The position numbers were made by a program, and so were the translations under genes. Shown one piece after another: positions 18,501 to 25,200 of a stretch of DNA of 64,000 nt. Under the pieces are notes generated by a model that did not search any database, was not told the DNA's origin, and worked only from the letters and a program-made list of their open reading frames with translations. The stretch covers positions 248,001-312,000 of the forward strand of contig NZ_JOEH01000009.1 of the NCBI RefSeq assembly GCF_000719095.1. Reading direction: 5' to 3'. The DNA comes from Streptacidiphilus jeojiense. Its GTDB lineage: Bacteria; Actinomycetota; Actinomycetes; Streptomycetales; Streptomycetaceae. The stretch's first letter is position 1, and every line of letters begins with the position of its first letter.

Positions 18501-19273
18501 GCTGCGTCGGCGCACAGACCGGGAAACGCCGCGGGCCGACGCATCTCCCTTGTCATCTTCAACCCGGCCACCACGGCCAGCTGCCTCGCGACCCCGTCCA
18601 GAAACGCGCTCCGGTCGTTGTTCGCAAGGCGGCGGCCGATGAAGTAGCTCACGACCTCCACCGAGTCCGACGGCTTGCCGCGCACCACGAAGTCCGCCAA
18701 CAAGGCCGTCTTCCCGGCCCACGGCCCCGCCTGCCACCACGCGTACCCCGACCCGGCGCCGCCCTCGGCCGCGGTGCAGAACGCCAGAAGCTCCGCCAAC
18801 TCCTCCTCGCGGCCGATCAGCACATCGGAAAGGACGTTCTCCCTAACCCACAGGTCATGCTCACGGAGAGCACGGTCGTCCTCCCTCACGCCCTCCAGGT
18901 GCGCTGCGGGGTAGGTCGGAACGCGTTCGTCAGCCTTGGCAGCTTGTGGCGGCCGGCCGCCGCGGTTGTTCTGCTTCTCGGCCTGTGCGTCCTCCAGCAG
19001 CTTCTTCCACCGGCTCCGAAGCAACCCTGCGGGGGTGGGACCCTTCGGCGGTGCGACCCGTCCGTTGAGGTAGTCGATCAGGGCGAAAAACGCCTTGCTG
19101 TTCCCCTTCGACGGCGCGCTCTTCCCACGCATCCAGTCGCTCAGCGTCGAGCGCTTAACAACGTCCTTCATCCCCGGGATCCGGAGCAAGCCGTTGCGCA
19201 CGGGGCGGCCGGCCGCCTCCCACAACGCCGTCAACGCCTCGCCGAGCGCCTCCACGGCCGAACCGGCCACCAT
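15536..19273 (-). CDS. Large STAND/NACHT-like NTPase with N-terminal HTH and helical-repeat C-terminus
   Basis: 1245 residues. Residues ~5-75 form an HTH-like module (RSTLSDWMRGKSAPS) common at the front of streptomycete regulatory or defence NTPases. Walker A is AGPWAGKTALL at ~182-192, Walker B LLLVVDGLDEG at ~255-265, followed by VLVSGRPNPRIP (sensor region). From ~420 to the end the protein is Ala/Leu/Glu-rich helical repeats (TPR-like alpha-solenoid) of the kind that senses a ligand. STAND proteins switch on after ligand binding; some are antiphage (Avs) sensors, others transcription regulators. No separate effector domain is recognisable. GGAGG lies five bases before ATG 19273; GTG 19285 and GTG 19270 are alternatives. 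Confidence 0.75.
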   Translation of the reverse strand: MVAGSAVEALGEALTALWEAAGRPVRNGLLRIPGMKDVVKRSTLSDWMRGKSAPSKGNSKAFFALIDYLNGRVAPPKGPTPAGLLRSRWKKLLEDAQAEKQNNRGGRPPQAAKADERVPTYPAAHLEGVREDDRALREHDLWVRENVLSDVLIGREEELAELLAFCTAAEGGAGSGYAWWQAGPWAGKTALLADFVVRGKPSDSVEVVSYFIGRRLANNDRSAFLDGVARQLAVVAGLKMTREMRRPAAFPGLCADAAAACRARGRSLLLVVDGLDEGVVETGRSIAGVLPKRLPRGMLVLVSGRPNPRIPDEVAVDHPLRYPEIVRLLASSADAKVIRSMATQDLEELLDDRVGSALLSLLTVAQGGLSGADLACLTGVRPRDIDVKLHRITGRNFVAEKSSYRPGPDLDADARTYVLGHDELYRTALAGLGEGAVSEAVQLLHNWAEEYREAGWPTDTPAYLLYSYPALLDRTDEVGRLADVVLDPRRQVELLRRSSADAAVGQLELTRQRLRQRGEVDLGTLAALGVSWDVLTEGAGALPPSLAEALARLGHVQRALEVARAAAHPADRAQRLAELACVLAEVDPSTAVEAAQEAAALARRARLEADIGEEFEADVAAGDAAVALLTVGQDDEGLELLAVLRPWAAPKGNLCVVFSRASLAVRPRSVALAEELLERAQRIAGEVQVERLPDPAAPITAWAAIASAATPAREAEMYAKISEYAGSLPLRGLPSSYVRACAAKALCSTRPERAVELALQSAQQIEDAVSGPDASTRDEPLDRVDLEIAVGTSVDALAAVGEVERARALAAGVPAELRVGVFGSVIRSSAFDGLVGSNAGPAESAARQAVQLAREGVREEAERLLGEATAEQDSPVWHRWETDLDRLAQPLAAVGRFADAEVLAVSLVDPLRRVLALAAVAIEAAAAGNLPDTHRLALEAAEISRGLDGAGNFSIFAGSPGDDVITAQAAAAQALARAGDREAALALVEEIALAKPAAAARATTAVAAALRFTDLEGAVRLVDTQRERLMTGDEKPGGKICELVLLLVSIADADEQCAERIEQAIDETWSSNGIAALENEDQLAVAILESHRQREPALQLLDRVERSLQNVPPEHRDCGALAIARAAFGDIEGARRAALDTPVPFGRAVALAAVAGYLSRAEMGFRSMSYSAQSELQKLLHPLALLVAPPDADGSLDTAAGFARSALEEGGWRAALPALAHVAPQAVERVRDIVFTYQGISRRRP

Positions 19274-19449
19274 CCCCTCCTCCACCCCTAAACCGCGACC
19301 GGAACCCTCCGGAAAGTCCGCAACGTCGCGCTGACCAGCGTAGTCATCAGCCTAACCAGCAGTAGGAGATCGCCGGAAACCCACCGGACGCCAGAGGGTT
19401 CAACCACACACCGGCGAACAAGCGCAGGTGTGCCTCAGCAAAGGAGATC

Positions 19450-19632
19450 GTGGCCGTGACCACGCTACCCACTCTGCTCGCCTCTGGTGCCGCTCTCGCC
19501 GGCATCACCCGCACCGTCCAGTGCGCCGCAGTGCTCTCGCTCGCGGCGCTGTCCGTCCTCGCCCGGAACCCGCAGCGACGCCGCGACGCCCGACGGACCC
19601 TGGCGCTCCTCCTGCGCCGACGCTCCAGCTGA
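19450..19632 (+). CDS. Small hydrophobic protein, unknown
   Basis: 60 residues beginning at GTG 19450, with AAGGAG six bases upstream. It has one or two hydrophobic segments (TLPTLLASGAALAGITRTV and CAAVLSLAALSVLA) and an Arg-rich tail (RRRDARRTLALLLRRR), so it is probably a membrane peptide with a positively charged cytoplasmic end. It is directly followed by a strong terminator, which supports it being a real transcription unit. Size and charge would also fit a toxin-like or holin-like peptide, but no antitoxin partner is seen. Confidence 0.5.
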   Translation: MAVTTLPTLLASGAALAGITRTVQCAAVLSLAALSVLARNPQRRRDARRTLALLLRRRSS

Positions 19633-19643
19633 TCTTCAGCGTT

Positions 19644-19677
19644 GATGGGCTGCCCGACCTCGATCGGGCAGCCCATC
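19644..19677 (+). terminator. Strong intrinsic terminator
   Basis: A perfect 14-bp stem (19644-19657 with 19664-19677) closes a 6-nt loop, 12 bp after the stop of the small hydrophobic protein. It is the most stable hairpin in this part of the window. No U-run follows. Confidence 0.8.
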
Positions 19678-19784
19678 AGCGTTGCCTCTGCGGTGCTGCC
19701 GTCGCAAATGTCAGGTGGAGACGCGGGGTATGCGGAGCGCGGACAGGGCCGGGCGATCGATCGGCAGGATGTACTCGGGATGGA

Positions 19785-19955
19785 TATCACTATACGATCC
19801 ACAATCCGTGCTGGTGGGATTGGAGTGCCGCCCCCGTGATCAATGGCACCGCAAGATCCTGCGAGCACACCGCGTCAATGGCCACGTTCACATGGGCGAC
19901 AGCGGAGTACGACCTAAATTGGAACATTGTCGAAGGAGTCGACTGCCCGAAGTGA
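19785..19955 (+). pseudogene. Remnant of a Trp/Cys-rich secreted protein
   Basis: This frame reads GYHYTIHNPCWWDWSAAPVI and ends EYDLNWNIVEGVDCPK before a stop at 19955, about 57 residues. The aromatic- and cysteine-rich composition, quite unlike shadow frames of GC-rich DNA, suggests the C-terminal end of an exported protein whose N-terminus has been lost; no start codon with a ribosome-binding site precedes it in frame. AT content here is also higher than in the flanking genes. I cannot name the family. Confidence 0.35.
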
Positions 19956-20042
19956 CCGTTCGCGACTCGCTCCCGCCAGGGTGTCCGATGGAGAGGCGGG
20001 TCCGCATCGGACGCCGCCTTGACGGATCTCGCGGTGCATCAC

Positions 20043-20717
20043 CTACGTCGACAGCTGAACAACCGCCTCGTAGTAGTTCCCAATCTTGTACTGGTAGCTA
20101 GGCGTCCAAATGTCGCTCTGTGGCTTCGAGTGATCCAGATCCGGATCCCACAATGCGGAGTGCGGGGTTCCGTCGTTGTCGCAGTCGATGCTGATCGTGA
20201 GCTGCTTCAGGTACTTTCGAAATGGCATTCCAGAGTTGTCGGTCCAGAACTCAGCCCAGACCATTCCACAACCCGGCGCCAAGTTCTGAAACACTACAAA
20301 GATCCCTACTTTGACTCGCTTGCCCTGAACGTCAGCGAATACCGATGTTGCCTGCAGCCTATGGGGCTTCACGCGCCCTGGCGTATTGTTGAAACAACTG
20401 AAGTCGTGCCACCCTACGGGCGGGTCACGGTGCGGGTCTGCATCGACGGGGGCTTCGGATTCCGGGGGAATCCCGTCGCTTGTCGTTGTTGTTGCCCGCA
20501 GAGTGATGGCTGGCTGCGGTTGAGGCGAAGGTGGCTGCTCGCCGTTCGTTTGGGAGCAGGTGGATCCGTTGCCGCAATTGAAACTGTGATCCTGCTCCTT
20601 GCTCCCCCCAGAGGTGGCAAACAGGGCGATAGCGGCGATGAGAGCCGCCACTACTGTGGCCGCGGCTCCGATAACTGCCACTCGTACAGCCGGACGCACC
20701 GGGGTCAGCCGTGCCAC
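20043..20717 (-). CDS. Single-span membrane protein, unknown
   Basis: 224 residues from GTG 20717, preceded by AAGGAGG at four bases' spacing; an upstream ATG at 20744 lies before that site. One transmembrane segment near residues 11-35 (VAVIGAAATVVAALIAAIAL) is followed by a Cys pair (FNCGNGSTC), a Pro/Thr-rich linker and a domain with GIFVVFQNLAPGCGMVWAEF and SIDCDNDG, likely outside the cell. It looks like the streptomycete membrane proteins that often accompany STAND NTPases or integrated elements. Codon use is less GC-biased than its neighbours, consistent with acquisition. Function unknown. Confidence 0.6.
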   Translation of the reverse strand: MARLTPVRPAVRVAVIGAAATVVAALIAAIALFATSGGSKEQDHSFNCGNGSTCSQTNGEQPPSPQPQPAITLRATTTTSDGIPPESEAPVDADPHRDPPVGWHDFSCFNNTPGRVKPHRLQATSVFADVQGKRVKVGIFVVFQNLAPGCGMVWAEFWTDNSGMPFRKYLKQLTISIDCDNDGTPHSALWDPDLDHSKPQSDIWTPSYQYKIGNYYEAVVQLST

Positions 20718-21250
20718 CGCTCCTCCTTGGATTTCCAGGAACATCGCAGCGCCGCCGCGACTGCTGCCTGGCCCGGGTCGCGTAAGTCGGCCGCGAGCGT
20801 GAAGTAGTCCATGGCGACTGATCGTTCCAGTCAGCCTGCTGCCACGTCAGCCAAACCGGCCACGCAACGCAACCCCGATGTTTCGCGACGATCCGTTGGT
20901 CAGCGTTTTCCACTCTCAGGCTGACGTGGCAAGGTGGAGTGCGAGGACTGCCTTCACGATGGCGGTGATGCGGGTGGTACTGCGGCGGAGCGCAGGAGGC
21001 GTCACTGTTCACCCGACTGCGGGAGCAGGGTGGATGCCCCCCGCAGCCAGCACCAGGTACGCCCCGCCGGGGAGATCCACTGGCCTACCCCCGACTGTTG
21101 CATCCGACGCAACATCGTTGCATCGGTTACGCGGCGCAGGTCAACGGTTTCAGCCGGAGCATGAGTTGGAGGCCCAAACCCCGGCTGAGCTGCCCGTCAG
21201 CCGCCTGATCGTCGCATGTCGAATTGTTGCTGCAGATGCAATTCGACCCG
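20718..21250. other. Gene-poor stretch at the inner edge of the mobile region
   Basis: 533 bp without a convincing gene. On the minus strand a short open segment ends IVKAVLALHLATSA followed by a stop near 20920, which could be the tail of a decayed gene, but nothing upstream of it reads as coding. Base composition is mixed. No transposon ends, tRNA fragment or copy of the tRNA-Pro 3' end was found here. Confidence 0.35.
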
Positions 21251-21616
21251 TTAGTCCAGGTAGGTTCCCGCGAAGGTGCCGTCGAAGCCGAGCCCGGCGA
21301 CAACCTCAGGGAAGCTGTCCCAGACGCGGATCACTTCGCCGAAGAGGTCGTTGAAGGCGTCCAAGTCGAGGTCGGGTTCGAGCCATTCATGGGTGCAGCG
21401 GCACCGGATGTAGACCTTGCTGAGGACCTCGACGATGAGCCAGTCGCGGGTGGCGTCGCAGTAGGCGCAGGTGATCAGGAAGCCGCGGGGGCGCAGTTCG
21501 CCGCCGTGGGGGATGGTGCGGGCGAGCACCTGGCCGGGCAGCAGCGGGGGCAGTTCGATCGGGTAGTCGGGGATGTGCGGGGTGGGCTGGTCGTCGGCCT
21601 GGTGCGGGTCGGTCAC
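21251..21616 (-). CDS. Small CxxC protein of the mobile element, unknown
   Basis: 121 residues from GTG 21616, with AGGAGG six bases upstream. Centrally it has ITCAYCDATRDWLIVEVLSK and IRCRCTHEW, four cysteines arranged as two pairs that could bind zinc; the C-terminal half is acidic and helical (PDLDLDAFNDLFGEVIRVWD). Similar small proteins sit downstream of relaxase genes in streptomycete elements. It is transcribed in the same direction as, and downstream of, the relaxase, separated by the repeat array at 21858-22034. The role is unknown; nucleic-acid binding is a guess. Confidence 0.6.
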   Translation of the reverse strand: MTDPHQADDQPTPHIPDYPIELPPLLPGQVLARTIPHGGELRPRGFLITCAYCDATRDWLIVEVLSKVYIRCRCTHEWLEPDLDLDAFNDLFGEVIRVWDSFPEVVAGLGFDGTFAGTYLD

Positions 21617-21857
21617 ATGGTCCTCCTGCTGGGGCGGGTGCTGGAGCAGCGACACAAGGACCCTGGGTGCCGAAAAGTTCCCCAATTGCGAAGACGACAT
21701 CGAAACGACACCGGTGGCCCGACTCCTGCCGAGAGCAACGCCGGCGGTGCGTGCTGTTCGGGGCCTCGGGCAGCACGAGACCGTCGTCCGTCGTAGCTCC
21801 GGGACTTGATGCCGCTCCGCAGCCTGGTCCGTTTGCCGGTTCGACCGATGGACTGCC

Positions 21858-22034
21858 GTTCAGTCTCTGATTCCTGCGGCGATTAGAAACTGAACGTCGC
21901 TCATGATCAGGGACTGAACGGCTGGTCGGCTCAGCAGCCTGCCTCCTGCACCGCTTCGGGTGGGTGCGGGGGCGATCAGTTTCTGATTCCTGCGTCGATC
22001 AGAAGCTGATCGTGCAGGGAATCAGAAACTGATC
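21858..22034. repeat. Array of six 15-17-bp dyad iterons (candidate oriT)
   Basis: Six related dyads of the type GATCAG-NNN-CTGA[T/A]C occur at 21858-21874, 21881-21895, 21905-21919, 21974-21990, 21997-22011 and 22018-22034. Three of them (first, fourth, sixth) carry an extra TCC/GGA outside. The fourth and sixth are inverted copies of each other over about 21 bp, flanking the fifth. The array lies 28 bp beyond the stop of the relaxase gene. Position and symmetry suggest the origin of transfer, a replication-type iteron set, or an operator cluster; oriT is my first choice because relaxase and MobC are adjacent. Confidence 0.6.
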
Positions 22035-22062
22035 GTGGTTGGGGTGTCCGGCTGATGTTGTG

Positions 22063-23829
22063 TCAGCGACGCTTTGTGGATGCTTGCTGGTCGGCTGGTG
22101 TGCTTCGCGTTGGTGTGCTTCCGGTGGCGTCTGCGGAGCCTGTGGCTGGGGTTGTGTGGCGGTGGGGTCGTGCGGTGGCGGCCCGGACTCGTGCGGCTCG
22201 GTGTTCGGTGGCGTGGTGGTGGATGCGCCAGTTGAGGACTTCGGCGGGGTGGTCGGCGGTGTCGAGTTCGCGCAGTTGGGCGGCTGTCGCCAGGGTGCGG
22301 CGGGGATTGTGGCCGGCGCTTTCGGCTTTGGCGAGGGTGGTGGCCAGGGCGGGCCAGACGGGGTCGGCGAGGATGCGGTCGGCATGCTCGGGGACGGCGG
22401 CGCGCAGGTCGGCGACCAGGCGCGTGGTGGCCTGTGGGCTGGGAGTGCGGGCGGCGAGGTCGGCCAGGACGGGCCTGGCGCTGCGCTGGTAGGCGGCCTG
22501 GAGGTGGGCCAGGGCTCGGCGGGCTGCCGCCGTTTGCTGCTGGTGGTCGCGGGCCTGGTGCCAGCGGGCCAGGGCGATCAGGACGAACACGGCGGTGCAC
22601 AGCAGCGAGGCGGCCGCCTCGCCGTCCTGGTTTGGGGCCCGGATGTGGAGCAGTTCCTTGGCGGCGGTGCGCACCGCGGTGGCGCTCGCGTGTTGGGCGC
22701 GGATGGCGGAGCGGTTGGCGCGGTTGAACGCGGCTGCCGCTGACCGCAGTTCGGCCCGCAGGTGGTCGGGTGCGGTGGCGGCAGCGTTGTGGAGGAGTTC
22801 GCTGAACGCGGCGGCCTGGGCCTGGACGACGACGTCCTGCTCGGTGCCAGTGCCAGTGCCGTCGGCGGGTTCCTGATCGAGGAGGTCGGTATGGAGGTCG
22901 CGCAGGGCGGTGTCGGCGCGGTGCCAGGGGCTGGGGCCGGTGGTGCGGGCGGTGGGCTGGTCGGCGAGGTCGTGGGCGGCCAGGCGCTCGCGCAGGCGGT
23001 TGAGGGACAGGTCGGGGGCCAGGGCGGAGCCGCTGAAGTAGACGGGCTGGTCCTGGCCGTTGGTGTCCTGGGGCGCGGCGAGGCTGTAGCCGGTGACCTC
23101 GCCGCTCTGCGGCCCGAGCCGGTACTTGACCTTGATGCCGAGGGCGCCCAGGGTGGAGAAGTAGTCGGCTTCGTCGCGGGCGGCTGCGGCTGCGGCGTAC
23201 GCCTGCTCGCGCAGCCACTTGCGCGCCGTCTCGGTCTTGCCTGCTCGTTGCGTTTTGGCCTGTTCGGCGCTGGTGGGCGTGGGGGCGGCGGTGAAGTCGC
23301 CGGATTTGAGGCGGCGCAGGCCGAGTTCCTTCTCGATCCTGCGGCATTCGGCCTGGGCGCGTTGGCCGTCGCGGTTGGTGCGCGGGCGGCGGCCGTCCTC
23401 GCGCACGCTGGTGGCCATGATGTGGATGTGGTCCTCGGCGTGCCGTACCGCGATCCACCGGCAGCCGGCGTCGTCGCCGTCGGGGGCGATGCCGGTGGCG
23501 TGCACGATGCGCCGTGCGACTTGGGCCCATTCCTCGTCGGTCAGGTACCGGTCGCCCGGTGCGGTGCGCACCGGGCAGTGCCACACGTGCTGGGGCACCT
23601 TGGTGCCGGTGCGCTGCTCGCGTACGCGTACGGGCTGGTCGAGGTAGTGGGCGAGTTCCGAGAGGAGTTGGTGGTGCTGGTCGATGGGTGCGCGGCCGGG
23701 GTCGGGCAGGCCGGGGGTGGCGAAGGCGCCGACGATGTGGGGGTCGGTGTGCTCGTCGCGCCTCCCTGGGCCGAACAAATAGGAGAGGAGGCCGCGGGTG
23801 CGGTCGCCGGTGGAGACGTCAGGCACCAT
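22063..23829 (-). CDS. Relaxase/mobilization nuclease
   Basis: 588 residues from ATG 23829. The N-terminal ~250 residues are a MOB-type relaxase: the beginning TRGLLSYLFGPGRRDEHTDP is typical of actinobacterial mobilization relaxases, WHCPVRTAPGDRYLTDEEWA follows, and RHAEDHIHIMAT (His 130, 134, 136) is the three-histidine metal site. The candidate nucleophile is the tyrosine in LLSYLFG. The rest is a long Ala-rich helical domain. It should nick one strand at oriT and lead transfer through another element's secretion channel. The start overlaps the mobC stop by 11 bp, so the two are translationally coupled. An Arg/Thr/Pro-rich tail ends the protein. Confidence 0.85.
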   Translation of the reverse strand: MVPDVSTGDRTRGLLSYLFGPGRRDEHTDPHIVGAFATPGLPDPGRAPIDQHHQLLSELAHYLDQPVRVREQRTGTKVPQHVWHCPVRTAPGDRYLTDEEWAQVARRIVHATGIAPDGDDAGCRWIAVRHAEDHIHIMATSVREDGRRPRTNRDGQRAQAECRRIEKELGLRRLKSGDFTAAPTPTSAEQAKTQRAGKTETARKWLREQAYAAAAAARDEADYFSTLGALGIKVKYRLGPQSGEVTGYSLAAPQDTNGQDQPVYFSGSALAPDLSLNRLRERLAAHDLADQPTARTTGPSPWHRADTALRDLHTDLLDQEPADGTGTGTEQDVVVQAQAAAFSELLHNAAATAPDHLRAELRSAAAAFNRANRSAIRAQHASATAVRTAAKELLHIRAPNQDGEAAASLLCTAVFVLIALARWHQARDHQQQTAAARRALAHLQAAYQRSARPVLADLAARTPSPQATTRLVADLRAAVPEHADRILADPVWPALATTLAKAESAGHNPRRTLATAAQLRELDTADHPAEVLNWRIHHHATEHRAARVRAATARPHRHTTPATGSADATGSTPTRSTPADQQASTKRR

Positions 23830-24613
23830 GGCGGCACCCCGCCACCACGTGTTCCAGGGCGAGGTGCCCGGCGCGGGCCAGGGCACTGACCTCGTCCAGG
23901 ACCTCCTCGGCTCGGTCGGGCAGGACGCCCATGTTCACGGCGCGGGTGAGCTGGTTGAGGTTCACTCCCACCCGGTGCAGTTCACGCAGCAGCTTCCCGA
24001 ACAGCACGGCCAGGTCCTGGAGCGCCCGGGGTGAGGGCAGCGCCGGGACACCGTCGGGGCGCTGGTCGCTGAGGTAGGCGTGGGCGAACGTCAGGGCGGC
24101 GTCCATGAGGTAGGCCGAGCGGGAGCGCTTGGCCGCTTTGGCGGCGAGGTCGATGAACGCCTTCTCGGCCGGTTCGGCGGAGGCGGTCAGCTGGATGTCG
24201 CGCCGGGTACCGCTGCGCGGCCGGTAGAGGATCTCGCTCAACGGCCGTCGGCTGGTGACGAGCCGGTCGGTGGTGATGGGCAGTACGGGGGTGTCGAGGG
24301 CGGCGATGCCGTGCTGCACGAACTCGTCGTCGGTCACGGTCGGCGCGAAACGCACAGGGTGTTCAGTGGGCTGATCCCGCCCTGGGAGGAAGCCGCGCTC
24401 GGCCTCCCCTCCCCCGACCGTGCCCCGCTGGGCCCGGCCGGACCCCGCCCCCGCCGGGGCGGGGTCAAGCGCAATCCCCGCATCGCCCCCGGCGATGTGG
24501 AGATTGCTCCAGCTTGCTCCGCCTGTCGCGCACGAGCCATCAGCATCACTGCTGACCAGCTTAGTTGCCTCGGATGCGATGGCGGACGGGCGGTGTTCGG
24601 GTCGGTCATTCAT
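23819..24613 (-). CDS. mobC: MobC-like relaxosome accessory protein
   Basis: 264 residues from ATG 24613 (TGGAG eight bases upstream). The C-terminal ~120 residues have a ribbon-helix-helix-like segment (DIQLTASAEPAEKAFIDLAA, SRSAYLMDAAL) followed by LLRELHRVGVNLNQLTRAVN, which is the MobC signature (GxNLNQ). MobC proteins open the oriT DNA for the relaxase. The N-terminal ~110 residues are low in structure. The frame remains open upstream to 25546, but that stretch is repeats and the opposite gene's shadow. Adjacent relaxase and repeat array support the call. Confidence 0.8.
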   Translation of the reverse strand: MNDRPEHRPSAIASEATKLVSSDADGSCATGGASWSNLHIAGGDAGIALDPAPAGAGSGRAQRGTVGGGEAERGFLPGRDQPTEHPVRFAPTVTDDEFVQHGIAALDTPVLPITTDRLVTSRRPLSEILYRPRSGTRRDIQLTASAEPAEKAFIDLAAKAAKRSRSAYLMDAALTFAHAYLSDQRPDGVPALPSPRALQDLAVLFGKLLRELHRVGVNLNQLTRAVNMGVLPDRAEEVLDEVSALARAGHLALEHVVAGCRHGA

Positions 24614-24763
24614 GGGCGGCTCCAGGGTTCGGTGTACAGGCGGCTGGTGCGTGCGGACGCGGCACCCGGTCCACGGTGGGGTGTCCGGGCCACCGCGAGG
24701 CGGATGGACTGGGCAGGCCAGCGGGTCGCACGGGTGGGGCGGAGGTGGTCCGGAAGTCATTCC

Positions 24764-24875
24764 GGACCACGACGCCGCGGACCTGGTCCCGGACCACGAC
24801 GCCGCGGACCTGGTCCCGGACCACGACGCCGCGGACCTGGTCCCGGACCACGACCGACGCCGCGGACCTGGTCCC
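24764..24875. repeat. 27-bp tandem repeat, four copies
   Basis: Units 24764-24790, 24791-24817 and 24818-24844 are identical (GGACCACGAC, GCCGCGGACC, TGGTCCC in succession); the fourth, 24845-24875, has a 4-bp insertion after GGACCACGAC. The junction between units reads GGTCCCGGACC, itself an inverted repeat. Exact identity indicates recent amplification. Confidence 0.85.
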
Positions 24876-24929
24876 GGACCAGCTGACCGGACTGGGACCA
24901 GCTGCACGGACCGGACCGGGATCATGACC

Positions 24930-24989
24930 GGGGACGGGGACGGGGACGGGGACGGGGACGGGGACGGGGACGGGGACGGGGACGGGGAC
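24930..24989. repeat. GGGGAC hexanucleotide repeat, ten copies
   Basis: Ten uninterrupted GGGGAC units. The number is likely to vary between isolates by slippage. Confidence 0.9.
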
Positions 24990-25200
24990 GGGACCAACTG
25001 CGCGGACCAGATCAGGACGCTCTCCGGCCCGGGACCAGGACCGGCCGTGGGGACCGGACCAAAAGCGGGGACCAGGACCGCGATCGGGACCAAGACCGCG
25101 GACGGACCAGGATCGGGGACAGGACTGGCCATGGGGATCAGACCACCAAGCCGTGGAACGGGCGCGGCGGGGAGGATCGCACTGGACCAGTACTGGTAGG

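Larger units (their letters stand above)
24614..25200. repeat. GGACC-rich non-coding region with tandem repeats
   Basis: 587 bp between mobC and the upstream winged-helix gene. It contains three exact 27-bp units and one 31-bp variant at 24764-24875, ten exact GGGGAC units at 24930-24989, and from about 24750 to 25190 a very high density of GGACC, with GGGACCA recurring at least five times. Frames on both strands are open here only because of the repeats (Gly-Asp, Pro-Ser or Val-Pro strings). I take it as non-coding; it may be a binding region for a transfer or replication protein. Confidence 0.55.

Noticed and set aside
20718..21250. Transposase remnant
   Set aside because: Only a short tail (IVKAVLALHLATSA) suggests a former gene; there are no terminal repeats or catalytic motifs.
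22762..24886. Plus-strand frames opposite the relaxase and mobC
   Set aside because: Val/Gly/Ala-rich antisense frames without ribosome-binding sites; the minus-strand genes have clear motifs.
24764..24989. CRISPR array
   Set aside because: Units are directly adjacent without spacers and no cas gene is present.
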